A DNA stretch of 64,000 nt from Tullyiplasma multilocale ATCC 49900 (GTDB lineage: Bacteria; Bacillota_I; Bacilli_A; Mycoplasmatales; Mycoplasmataceae): positions 62,001-126,000 of the forward strand of contig NZ_AXXW01000005.1 in the NCBI RefSeq assembly GCF_000483165.1, given 5' to 3'. The notes below the pieces were generated by a model that did not search any database, was not told the origin of the DNA, and was given only the letters and a program-made list of their open reading frames with translations. Position numbers and translations under genes: made by a program. Of the stretch, positions 9,742 to 20,272 are shown one piece after another; position 1 is the first letter of the stretch, and each line of letters begins with the position of its first letter.

Positions 9742-10608
9742 TTATTTAGTTAAAGCTAAAGCTCCATATAAGTTTGCATCTTGAGCGTAAACACATCGCT
9801 GAATAGCAAATTTTCTTTTGTATGGTTCTCCAACTACGTCAAGGAAAGCATCGATTCTTTTAGTTACTAAATCAAGAATTAAATCACTTTGACTAATTCC
9901 TCCTCCAATAAGAACAAGTTCGGCGTCAGCCACAGCATTGGCACTGATAACAACTTTTGCAACATCTTCAACAAATTTATCAACACTGATTTTCTTTTGT
10001 TCATCCTTGTTGTAACCTTCAACTATTTCTTTCCCAGTTAATAGTTCACCAGTTCTGTCATGATGTCCTTTAATCAACATTCCAGTTGTTGCAGTATTGT
10101 GTCCAATACTTAAAGTAGCAAAGTTAATGTCATGTGCGATAAATCCAAAACTACCACCTAAAAGGTTAGAACCTTTGTATAGTTTATCGTCAAGAATTAA
10201 AGCTCCACCAAGTCCAGTTCCAATTATCATAACGATAGTATTTTTACCCTCAACTTCTTTATTGAATGCGATTTGTGACTGAGCTGCTGCGAAAGCATCA
10301 TTTTCTGCAAAAACAGGTAAAGAAGTTTCTAAATCTCTGCGGAAATTTATATACTTGATATCTTCAATAGCTGCTCTACCATGAACTTGAGTTGTTTCTG
10401 TATCAATAACCCCAGCTGAAGAAATACCAATCCCATCGATCTGTGGATATTTTTCAATCGCTTCTTTCAATGCATTGTTTAAGATTTCTAACAACTCTAC
10501 ATTGTTAATAGCTTTTCCATAAACATAATCTTTTTTATTAACCATTTCTTGTCCATCAAAGACTGCTGCTTTAACTGACATTCCACCAATATCAAAACAC
10601 AATTTCAT
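9742..10608 (-). CDS. ROK-family sugar kinase, copy B
   Basis: A 288-residue paralogue of the adjacent kinase, alike along its whole length (shared DIGGMS start, END with Asp104, GTGLGG, and a GIGISS segment near residue 60). It too lacks HTH, CxCGxxGC and GExGH. The tandem arrangement points to a local duplication, with divergence suggesting different sugars or expression. AAAGGAGAG precedes the start. A hairpin whose arms contain GTAC lies between this gene and the PTS gene upstream. Exact substrate unknown; glucose or another monosaccharide released by the nearby glucosidase is the likely choice. Confidence 0.85.
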   Translation of the reverse strand: MKLCFDIGGMSVKAAVFDGQEMVNKKDYVYGKAINNVELLEILNNALKEAIEKYPQIDGIGISSAGVIDTETTQVHGRAAIEDIKYINFRRDLETSLPVFAENDAFAAAQSQIAFNKEVEGKNTIVMIIGTGLGGALILDDKLYKGSNLLGGSFGFIAHDINFATLSIGHNTATTGMLIKGHHDRTGELLTGKEIVEGYNKDEQKKISVDKFVEDVAKVVISANAVADAELVLIGGGISQSDLILDLVTKRIDAFLDVVGEPYKRKFAIQRCVYAQDANLYGALALTK

Positions 10609-10629
10609 ATTATTCTCTCCTTTTACAAC

Positions 10630-10659
10630 AAAAAGTACATAAGGGGATATGTACTTTTT
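10630..10659 (-). terminator. Terminator-like hairpin after the PTS gene
   Basis: AAAAAGTACAT pairs with ATGTACTTTTT around an eight-base loop. The arms contain half of the AAAGTACTTT element, so a regulatory role is possible as well. Confidence 0.65.
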
Positions 10660-10667
10660 ATTTTATA

Positions 10668-13424
10668 CTAAGCTCTTGCAGCTTTATTATTTGCTTTTTC
10701 TGCTAAGTGTAATTGTTTTAAAGCTTCTTTTTTATTTAAAACTTCAGAAACAATGTCAAATTCAGGTTTTACTTCTACTAATTTGTATGAGATTGGCATT
10801 ACATTTAATGCGTTTTCAATATTATCTTGTAGATCTTTTGTACTGAAAATGTTTTTTCCAAATTGTTTTTCAACATTTGCATATACACCATTAACGTGTT
10901 TGTGTGCTTTTTTGTTGAATTTTTCAATTACTTTTCAATCGATTGATTTTGAAACTTCAGAGATTTGTTCTTCTAAAGCTTCACGTTTAACTGTATTATC
11001 GATTGCATTGAATTTAGCCATCAATTTATCAGCTTTTTCTAAGTTTTCTTTAACTACAGCTGCTTTTCCAGCTTTCATTAATTTTTCTTTTTTCTTAGCT
11101 TCTGATTCATTTAATGCTGCTAATTTTGTTTTTAATTTTAACTCTTTTACAATAACTTTTTCAACTTGTTTAACTTCTGCTAATTCTTCTTTTGTAAAGA
11201 TTTCTTTAGATTTTGATAATTCAGCTTTAATAGCAGCTTTATCTTCTTTTGTTAATTCAACTCCATTAACTTCGTTTGTTGTAACAATTAAGTTAAAGAT
11301 TGATTTTGATAATGTATTGATTTCTTGTTTTTCAGTTTTTCTATCTTGGTTTAATAAGATTCCGAATCCGATACCTCCACCAAATACAATAGCACATGAT
11401 GCGATGTATAATAATCCGTTTGCTAATTGACTTAATTGTCCTGTATCTTTAGCAATTTGTCCTGTTGTATCATAGATAGTATTTTGGAAGTATCCGATTA
11501 CTTCGAAGATTCCGATTCCTGTACTGATTCTTTGAGTTACTCCTAGAGCTCCTGCGAAACAACCAGCGATAAATGCTGCAATTACCCCAGCAATTAATGG
11601 GCGTTTTTTAGGTAAGTTGATTCCATAAATCATAGGTTCAGTTACCCCTAATAATGCAACTGGTACATAACCGATTGCTTCTCTTCTTAAGGCAGCATTT
11701 TTTGTCATCATGATAACTGCGATTACTGCTCCAAGTTGTGCGTAAACTGAGATTGATCCACCAAGTCCGAAAATTCCGAACCCTCCTTGTCCAGCAGCTG
11801 CTGACGCACCTTGCTGAACAACTGAAACCATTCCTAATGCTAAGTGCATTCCGAATACAACACATACTTGTCATAGAGCTGTATAAACCCCAGTACCGAT
11901 TCCAATAGGTGCTTCCCCGATGTAGTACATTAATAATGAAATTACAGCTTCAAAGAAGTTTCAAATTGGCATGTAAATTCCTAATGCTAATGTAGCTGTT
12001 ATGAAGAATACCATAAATGGTCTAATAATTAATTCGAACATTGAAGGTACTCATGTACCGATTCAATCATCAAGTTTTTTAGCAGTAAACATTGCAAAGA
12101 TAACTACGAAAATTTTAATATTTCCACCAGTGATTTTTACATCAAGAATACCTTGAATAAATCTGTTTACTTGGAAGTCTGGGTGATTTGGCAATACTTG
12201 CTCAACAGTTCCCATTGAGAAGATTGTTCATGATCCTCCCAATCCTTGTGCTCCCCCACCTAAGAACATAAGTGGTGAACAGATCATTACAGCTAAAGGA
12301 ATTGCGATAGTTCCTCTTAATTTAAAGTATTTAGCTGCAGATCACGCAATTGTAATACCCATGAACATTCCTGATGATTTACCAATTACGAATAACATGA
12401 ATCATCAGATTTCTCCACCTTTAAGGTTCATAATTTGTTCAACTGTTCCGGCATTAGTTGCAAATGCTGGCATAACTTCTAATCAAGTTAAAATACCAAT
12501 AATAGCTTGGATAATACCAGCCCCAACCATCATAGGGATGATTTGAACCATAATTCCACCAAACATTTGTAAGAAACGTTTTCCGGCTGAAGCTTTTTTA
12601 ATAGCTCCTTGTTCAAAGTTAATTTCTCCCGCAGGTGCCAAGTTATCTTGATCAACCGCTTCTTTAACTTTATAAACATCTTGACCAATAATTACTTGTA
12701 ATTCATTACCATTTCAAACAACACCTTTTGTTAAAGGTAAGCTGTTAATTTCAGTAACATTTACACCATCTTTGTTTTTAACTGCGAATCTCAAACGAGT
12801 CATACAGTTGTAAACTTCAGTATAGTTAGCTGGTCCACCAACAAATTTGTTGATTTCATGAGCTGTTGCTTGATATTTATTTTTTTGTAAGAAGAACTCT
12901 TCAGCTGATTTAACTTCTTCAGTTTTAACTTCATTTTTAACTACAGGTACGAACTCTCCAATTAAATCTCCTTGTTTAACAGTTCCTGTTTTTGCAAGAA
13001 GTTTGAATTCGAATTCTCCTACTTCTGAGTTAATTGTAATTGGACAAACGCGGTCTAAACCTGCTTTGTTAATTACTGTTGTATCCACTTTAACAACTTT
13101 TGTATCTTTAGTAACTGTGTCCCCAACATTTACTAGTTGTTCAAATGGTTTTCCATCCAATGACACTGTGTCTAAACCAATGTGCATTAGAATACTAATA
13201 TCCTCTGATACTTGGAAGAAGAACGCGTGTTTTGTATCTGTAATTAAAGACACTGTTCCTTTTTCGATCGGAGCATAGAAGTCGGCTTTTTTTAGTTTTT
13301 CGTCAGCTCTAACATAAAATCCGTCACCAAGCATTTTTTCACTAAAAACACCATCGCCAAGATTTACAACAGAACCAACTTCACCATCAACTGGTGAATA
13401 TACTTTAATAGCTTTATTTTCCAT
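10668..13424 (-). CDS. PTS sugar transporter EIIA-EIIB-EIIC fusion with helical C-terminal tail (glucose/beta-glucoside/sucrose superfamily)
   Basis: Membrane permease that takes up and phosphorylates a sugar using phosphate from HPr. It has 918 residues. EIIA comes first: residues 1-160, phospho-accepting His81 in LMHIGLDTV, helper His66. EIIB follows: about 180-265, Cys207 in YNCMTRLRF. EIIC spans about 290-700, with the substrate-loop motif GVTEP at 593-597. After the last membrane segment an extra charged, Ala/Lys/Glu-rich helical tail of roughly 220 residues has no counterpart in standard family members. The A-B-C order differs from the B-C-A order of BglP. At least ten UGA codons are read as Trp. 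The glucosidase and ROK genes beside it suggest a beta-glucoside as substrate. Confidence 0.9.
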
Positions 13425-13463
13425 TATTTCCTTTACCTTTCAAATATATGATAATTTTTTCCA

Positions 13464-13526
13464 CAACAATAAAAAAGTACTTTTTGGCAGCAAAAAAGTA
13501 CTTTATAATAGAAAAAGTACTTTTTT
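13464..13526 (-). promoter_or_regulatory. PTS promoter region with three AAAGTACTTT palindromes
   Basis: Cores AAAGTACTTT at 13474-13483, 13495-13504 and 13514-13523, with centres 21 and 19 bases apart, so on one face of the helix. A minus-strand TTGCTG (13488)-N16-TATTGT (13466) could be the promoter, with the first palindrome in its spacer. Likely operators for the RpiR protein encoded just upstream. Confidence 0.6.
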
Positions 13527-13534
13527 ATCATTTT

Positions 13535-14302
13535 TTAAACTAATAGGAACATTTCTAGGAATAAGTAGTTCAGCTGTAATTTTCTAAATACAGGTTGATG
13601 AGGCAAGTGATTAGAATCAATGCTCATTACTAAAATATCTTCGCGATCTTTTCTAGGGAATTTTCATACTTGTGATTCAGATGTGAAAACTATAATATTA
13701 ACACCATCTAATTTAGAAACTGCTTCGAATATTTCTACTTCAATACTAGTTTCTTGTCCTGCAACTATTAATATTACAGTATCACCCTTTTTGATTGTTT
13801 TAATTTTATCCAACATATAATTAGATAACTCTCTTGAGAATAAGATGATATTATTTCTCTTTACAGAAAGTAGTTCTTGGAAGTATTGCGCATCTTTTCC
13901 AACTTGTGGAGATCCAGCAACCATAACTTTATCAGCATTTCGTATCATCATAGAAGCTTTAATTATGTCATCACGATTTGCCATACCATCTTTAATAGTT
14001 GCAATCGTAGAGTTTTGGAATTCGAGGAATAGATCAAAATCATCTGTTGGAGCAAATGAATTTCCATGTAGATTATCAGACTCCATTTTTAATCTCATAA
14101 TTAATTCACGATAACCACTGCATCCTAAACGTTTGGCAAAAACAGTTACTGTAGATTGTGAAACATAACATTCATCAGCTATATCCTTAAGACTTAAGAA
14201 TTCTCCATTTATATAAGATTTATGTAAAGATTTAGCAATTAAATTACTAATCTTATTTTCTTCATCTTTAATTTTTTCAATTTGGTTAATTATTTTACTC
14301 AT
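13535..14302 (-). CDS. MurR/RpiR-family transcriptional regulator (HTH plus SIS domain)
   Basis: A 255-residue DNA-binding regulator. The N-terminal helix-turn-helix spans about residues 37-60 (LKDIADECYVSQSTV), and a SIS sugar-phosphate-binding domain begins near 125 (VMVAGSPQVGKDA). Translation passes a UGA at 13664 and ends at TAA 13535. GGAGG lies five bases upstream of the start. It sits between the glucosidase gene and the PTS gene, on the same strand. By analogy with the family it would sense a phosphosugar from the PTS and control the neighbouring promoters. I infer that it binds the AAAGTACTTT palindromes. Confidence 0.9.
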
Positions 14303-14336
14303 AAAAACCTCCGGCCATTATTTATATTTTATACAA

Positions 14337-14362
14337 AAAAAGAAGGTTCCCCTTCTTTTTTT
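14337..14362 (-). terminator. Terminator after the glucosidase gene
   Basis: AAAGAAGG, four-base loop, CCTTCTTT with long T runs on both sides, three bases past the stop. Confidence 0.85.
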
Positions 14363-14365
14363 TAA

Positions 14366-15784
14366 TTATTTGATGTTGTTTCCGTTGTTATTGATTAATT
14401 CTTCATATCAGTATGAAGATTTTTTACGGTAACGTTTTAAGTCTCGTAAGTCTTTTTCATCTCTGTTAACAAAGATAAATCCGTAACGTTTTTGGAACCC
14501 TTCATGTGTTGAAACTAAGTCCATTGCACTTCATGGGTTGAATCCGATGAATTCCATTCCTTCAGAAACAGCTTTACGCATTTCTAAAATGTGGTCTTGG
14601 AATCATGCAATTCTGTAATCATCGTCAACTGTCATATCTTCGTTTAATTCTTCACGAACTCCGATTCCGTTTTCAGTTAATAACATTGGTAAACGGTATC
14701 TTTCATAAATTTCTCTAGAAGTTACTCTGAAACCAACTGGGTCAATTGCTCAACCAAATTCTGTTTTACCTAAGTTAGGGTTTTGTGCACCCATAAACAT
14801 TCCAGGTAATCCCATACCTTTTTGTTGATCTACTTCACCCTCTAATTTATCTTGATCTTCTCAAGCCTTAACTGTCATTGTGTTGTAGTAGTTAAATGCG
14901 ATGAAGTCTGGCTTACCAGCTTTTAAGATATCTAAATCACCTTCGCGAATATCTAAAGTGAATCCTTGTTCTTCTAATCATTTAATCATTAATGGGTTGT
15001 GTTCTCCACGAACTGGAGCATCTAATCAGTATCATGATCTGAATACAGCAGCTGTTTGAGCAGCTAATACATCTTCAGGTTTACATGTTGCTGGATATAC
15101 TGAAGAAATGTTTGGAGCTGGTCCAATTAAACATTCTGGGTATGCATCATGTAAATCTTTCATAGCTAATGATTGTGCTAAGAATAAGTGGTGTGCCATT
15201 TGGAATGTTTCACCAACAGTGAATTTTTTACCTGTTGGGTTTAAGAAATCTTGTCCAAATAAACTCATCATAACTAAAACGTTTAATTCGTTAATTGTTA
15301 ATCAGTATTTAACTCTGTCTCCGTAAGCTTCAAAGATTGCTTTTCCAAATTTTTGGAATGCAGGAACAGTTAAATCACGATTTAATCATCCACCTTTTTC
15401 TTCTAAAGCTAATGGTAAGTCAAAGTGGTACATTGTAACGATTGGTTCAATACCAGCAGCGATTAATTCATTAATTACATCATTATAGAAGTCAATTCCT
15501 TCTTGGTTGATTTCTCCATCACCATCAGGAATAATACGTGTTCATGCGATTGAGAAACGGTATGATTTAAATCCCATTTCTTTCATCATTGCGATGTCTT
15601 CTTTATAGTGGTTGTAGAAGTCTGAAGTTACTTTAAAGTCTGTAATTTCATCAGTTCCTTTATGTAAGTCTTGAACAGACATACCTTTTCCACCTTGATC
15701 TCATCCACCTTCAACTTGGTAAGCTGAAGAAGATGCTCCTCAAAGGAATCCTTCGGGGAAGTCTTTTAATTTTTTAATTTTCAT
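14366..15784 (-). CDS. 6-phospho-beta-glucosidase (glycoside hydrolase family 1)
   Basis: Cytoplasmic enzyme that splits beta-glucoside 6-phosphates delivered by the PTS. It has 472 residues, normal for GH1. The acid/base Glu166 is in TINELNV and the nucleophile Glu371 in LTENG. Ser425, Lys432 and Tyr434 in [11 protein letters not shown] have the spacing of the phosphate-binding triad of 6-phospho-glycosidases, which argues against a plain glucosidase. Many UGA codons are read as Trp. AAAGGAG precedes the start. Two GTAC palindromes lie about 75-90 bases upstream. Works with the EIIABC protein and probably the ROK kinases. Confidence 0.92.
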
Positions 15785-15848
15785 AATAAACTCCTTTTCA
15801 AAATTTATAACTCTATTATCTACAAAAAGAACTTAGATAAAAACTACT

Positions 15849-15871
15849 TTTAGTACTTAAAAAAGTACTTT
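15849..15871 (-). promoter_or_regulatory. Candidate operators upstream of the glucosidase gene
   Basis: A perfect AAAGTACTTT at 15862-15871 and a degenerate copy (TTTAGTACTT) centred 12 bases away, about 80 bases before the glucosidase start. Same element as before the PTS and ROK genes. Confidence 0.55.
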
Positions 15872-15893
15872 ATGAATTTAAAAGTCCTAATAA

Positions 15894-15919
15894 AAACAAA
15901 CATCATAAGATGTTTGTTT
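15894..15919 (-). terminator. Terminator overlapping the stop of the unknown membrane protein gene
   Basis: An 11-bp stem, AAACAAACATC with GATGTTTGTTT around a four-base loop, then T-rich on the minus strand. The stem includes two bases of the stop codon. Confidence 0.8.
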
Positions 15920-16604
15920 AAATTCTTGATGATAATGGCATGTAAACTCATACATTAAGCATCTTATTAAATTTTTTAAGTTCAGTCTTAGATAAAATAT
16001 CCTTCGCCTGTTCACTCATATCATTTTTCTTTCCTTGGATTGTTGTGTATCAAGCAATAATAACAATTATTGTACATACTCAACCACCAATCGCTAATAT
16101 TTGAAGAAATGTTCCTCACATTCAGTGGATTTTATCAGTATTTGATTGCACAGGTACGGTTGCAATAATAGCTACAACTCCTGTGAATAAAACCGCTGTT
16201 ATTAATCCCAATATTGCGATCCCAATCAATTTTCATCTAGAATCAAAAGCTCTAGTCTTAACCTCTTCCATATTATCAGCTGTTAATAGAATATTGAAAG
16301 CTGAATTTAAATTACCGTGTTCTAAATCACCTCTAGCCATTGTGACTGTATTTGTTCTTTTGTTGAATGTAAACAAAGGCGAGTATCAATTGATTCTTTT
16401 TTTCTTAATTGTAATGAAACTGTAATTTCTTTGTTCTCTTACTTTTTCAAACATTTCTTCACCAGTTAAAAGTGTTTTATTCATCTTACCAAAGATGAAT
16501 AAAATCAAGTTACCAATTAACGCTGAAGCTAATAATGCTCCTAAAAATATAAAGAAAATCATAACTACTACTAGTTCCTGCATTTGTAATTTATCGTTAA
16601 ACAT
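15918..16604 (-). CDS. Membrane protein of unknown function, 228 residues
   Basis: Three strong hydrophobic segments: residues 11-37 near the N-terminus, about 120-143 and about 155-180. A soluble loop of about 80 residues lies between the first and second, and a basic C-terminal tail follows. Several UGA codons are read as Trp. AGGAGG lies five bases before the start and overlaps the stop region of the gene upstream (16613), so the two are one operon. I recognise no family. Confidence 0.7.
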
Positions 16605-16612
16605 TTTTCCTC

Positions 16613-17461
16613 CTAATAAATAAATACTACTGGTAGATAATAATTAATATCTCCATCATTGTCTAATAAGGGTTTCCCAATTATTAGATTATCTATATAA
16701 CACTCTAGTCTATACAAGTAGTTATTATACAAGATAGTCGCACTCCTTTGTCGCTTTTCAACATTGAAATAAAATGTTTCTCTTATATTGCTATCAGAAA
16801 TTATTATTGTATTGCTATTGAAACCACAAACTGTAAATTCATTTTCAGATAAGTATAAATCTACTAATTCTTCTCCTTGGTAAAGTTTTGCAAAATTTTT
16901 ACCAACAACAACGATATTTTCACCGACTAAAATAATATTATCTATTTCATAGTCTAAGTCTAAAGTCTTATCTTTGGTAATAATTGTCGAAAACCTTGTT
17001 TTAATATCTTTCAATAACAGGAATCCACCAGTATTCTTAACTATTAATTTATTAGAGAATAATTGCGTTTTTTCAAACCCATCACCACTCTTTATGAAAT
17101 TAACAACTTCATTTTGGTAAATTACAGATACAATAATATCTTCTTCGTAATTATTAACACTATAAACGAAACCATCGAACATGAAATCCAGTTTAACTTC
17201 TGTTTCAGATATTCCAATCATTGTATTTTTAAGAGGATTAGGTGAACTTAAAAACCTATTATTTCCAGTAACTTTTAATTCAATATTCTCCTTAAGGTCC
17301 TTTATATTTATATGAGATAAGAGATTTTTTTCAGAATCGAAATCAGAATCAGTAAAGTAAACAAGATCATTGAGAACTCAGAAATTATTTATTCATTGCC
17401 CATCCTCGAATGATTTCAAAGTTATTCTTTTTCCTAAATTGTTATTATTTTTGAAAAACAT
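16613..17461 (-). CDS. Soluble protein of unknown function, 282 residues
   Basis: No signal peptide or membrane segment. The sequence alternates short beta-strand-like blocks with repeated hydrophobic/Asp-Asn-Gly turns (for example KTQLFSNKLIVKNTGGFLLL), which would suit a beta-rich or propeller-like fold. That is only an impression. GGAGG lies four bases upstream of the ATG at 17461. It is followed eight bases later by the membrane protein gene, and the pair likely acts together. No homologue comes to mind. Confidence 0.65.
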
Positions 17462-17504
17462 AATACCTCCTATTTCAAATAATTATACCTTTTATTATTG
17501 TGCA

Positions 17505-17532
17505 AATAAAAAAAGTTCCGTTCGGAACTTTT
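17505..17532 (-). terminator. Terminator after glpK
   Basis: AAAAGTTCCG directly followed, after two bases, by CGGAACTTTT; on the minus strand the T7-A-TTT tail follows. Confidence 0.85.
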
Positions 17533-17536
17533 CTAA

Positions 17537-19045
17537 TTATTCAATATCTTTTAATCAACTAAATGTTCTAGTAACGGCTTGGTTTCATCCACGAATATTT
17601 TTCGCAGCTTCTGCTCTTGTGGCAATTGGGAACAATGTGAAATCTTCAACATAATTTTTTTTGATTTCTTCTACACTTTCTCAATAACCGACAGCAAGAC
17701 CAGCTAAGTAAGCCGCTCCCATAGCCGTAGTTTCTACGTTTGTAGGTTTAATAACATTGGCTTGTGAAATATCAGCTTGGAATTGCATCATGAATTTATT
17801 TTGTGATGCTCCTCCATCCACTTTAATTGAAGAGAATGGTTTTTTCACATCTTTAGCCATTGCTGATAACACATCATTGGCTTGGTATGCAATCGCTTCA
17901 AGTGTAGCTCTAACGATATGTTCACGTTTAGTACCACGGTCAAGGCCGAAAATTGCCCCTCTTGAATATGAATCCCAATAAGGAGAACCCAAACCAGTGA
18001 ATGATGGTACAACATAAACTCTTCGATCATCATTAACTTGTCCAGCATATCACTCTGTTTCCAAAGCATTGTAAATGATTCTTAAGTTATCTCTTAATCA
18101 TTGGACAGCTGCTCCAGCCATCATTACAGAACCTTCCAACGCATATGTGATTTTCCCATCATATGCAGCAGCTACAGTTGTTAATAATCCATGTGATGAA
18201 AACACTCTTTCATCACCTGTATTCATTAATATGAAACAACCAGTTCCATATGTAATTTTAGATTCTCCAACATTAAGACACAATTGCCCGAATAAAGCCC
18301 CTTGTTGATCTCCAATTGAAGAAGCGATTTTAATAGTTGTTTTATCTGCCCTAGAAATTAATCCAGGATACGTTTCTCCATAAACTTCAGAACACGATTT
18401 AATTTCTGGAAGCATATTTCTTGGCACACCGAACAATTCCAATAATTCATCATCTCAATCATTCGTATGAATGTTATAGAAAAGTGTTCTTTGGGCATTA
18501 GTATGGTCGGTTACAAATTCCTTACCACCAGTTAATCTATAAATTAATCATGTGTTAACAGTACCAAACATTAACTTACCATCATTCGCAAGTTCTCTAG
18601 CACCTTTAACATTGTCTAAAATTCATTTAACTTTTGTTCCTGAAAAGTAAGGATTTATAATTAAACCTGTTTTATTTCTAACCATATCAACAGTTTTTCC
18701 ATCCATTGATTCACACCATTCAGATGTTCTTAAATCTTGTCAAACAATAGCATTATAAATTGTTAAACCTGTTTCTTTGTTTCAAACAACGGCTGTTTCT
18801 CGTTGATTTGTAATTCCTATCGCTTCAATTTGTTCACCTTTTATACCACTCTTATTTAGAACTTGAACAAAAGCTCCCCTTTGAGTGTTTCAAATTTCGA
18901 TAGCATCATGTTCAACTCAACCTTCTTGTGGGAAGTATTGTGTAAATTCACTTTGATCAACAGCTACAATATTACCTTTTTTGTCAGTTATAAGTGCTCT
19001 AGCTGAAGTAGTACCTTCATCTAAAGTAATAATATATTTTTCCAT
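17537..19045 (-). CDS. glpK: Glycerol kinase
   Basis: Phosphorylates glycerol to sn-glycerol 3-phosphate in the cytoplasm. It has 502 residues, the usual length. The phosphate-binding start reads [10 protein letters not shown], where most bacterial enzymes have DQGTTSSRA, so Glu replaces Gln. The family segments [23 protein letters not shown] and GLGSPYWD are present in order. Many UGA codons are read as Trp. AAGGAGG lies six bases before the start. It is the last gene of the glpF-glpO-glpK operon. Confidence 0.96.
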
Positions 19046-19077
19046 ATTGCCTCCTTGTGGCTATTAGATTTTCAATA

Positions 19078-20240
19078 TTAAACTAATGGTATGACAGCTT
19101 TCTCAATCGGATTTCAATCAGTTTTTTTCTCCAATTTTCCAGCTGTTTCTTCAACTAGTCCAATAACATAATCTGCAATAGCAGGTGCTGATGCAATAGC
19201 AGGTGATTTCATTCCAGCTACATTTATAAAGTTTTTATCTCCACTAGCGTGCTTAATTCAAAAATCATCCATTGTTGGTTCTATTGGACGTGACCCAGAA
19301 TAAGTCATACATGTTTTATTCATATTAATACTTGGTATTAATTTTTTACCAATATTACCAATGTATTCAAATTGTTCTGCAGTTACGAGACGAGTTTCAT
19401 CTTTGGCCACACCGCTAACAGCAGTTGGACCAACCATTACATGACCTGATAGCATTGGCGCAACAATCACACCTTTACCGTGGATTGTAGGCATCATGAA
19501 AACCACTGAGTTAACGATTCCAGCTTCTGTTTTTTCCAATATTCTATATTCACCACGTTTAGTAGTTAAGTTGAAGTCAGGGTACCCCGCTTTTGCTGAA
19601 AGGATATCAGCATAATGTCCAGCAGCATTGATTACATATGTTGCTGAAATAATTTCCCCTTTTGAAGTTTCAATCTCATATAGATCTCCAACTTTATTTA
19701 TATCAATAACTTTAGAATTTACTTTTAAATCCACTCCATTATGAATGGCATTGGTGAATAAAACTTTCGTTAGTTCAAAAGCATCAATGGCAATTGAGCT
19801 ATTACATACCAAGGCACCAATAGCATCAGGAGAAATATTAGGTTCCCTTTTTCTTAGTTCCTCAGCGTCAATAATTTCCATTTCTTTAGCTTCTAATCCA
19901 TTAATCAGACCACGTTCATATAGCATATGTGCATGATCCATTTCCTCTTTATTGAAAGCAACAATTGTTGAATCAATTCTTAAGTGAGGAAATTCCATAT
20001 CTCTTAATCAATCTTCATATCTAATTTTACCAAGTACATTAAGTTTGGCATTCAATCTGCCCGGTGTAGGATCAAATCCCCCATGCACTAATCCAGAATT
20101 ACCTGCACTAGTTTCCATAGCAACCCTAGCGTTTGCTTCCAGAACAACAACTTTTTTATTATATTGTCCCAATTCCCCCTAGCGATGGAAGCTCCAATCA
20201 TTCCACCACCAATTACACAAATATCATAGTTTTGTTTCAT
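19078..20240 (-). pseudogene. glpO: Glycerol-3-phosphate oxidase/dehydrogenase, frameshifted at a G5 run
   Basis: FAD-dependent oxidase that turns glycerol 3-phosphate into dihydroxyacetone phosphate; in mollicutes it makes H2O2. The N-terminus has the FAD-binding GGGMIGASIA (residues 11-20). Directly after it, at a run of five G (plus 20175-20179), the frame is lost and a TAG follows about 30 codons later. In the shifted frame the protein continues without a break (ELGQYNKKVVVLEANA, later GLVHGGFDP) to a normal C-terminus. Removing two bases, or adding one, would restore a 386-387-residue protein. It may be a real knock-out, a slippage switch or a sequencing error. Start at 20240, with only a weak GAGA upstream. 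Confidence 0.85.
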
Positions 20241-20272
20241 AATTTTTTCTCGTTTTCTTAAGTATTACTTAT

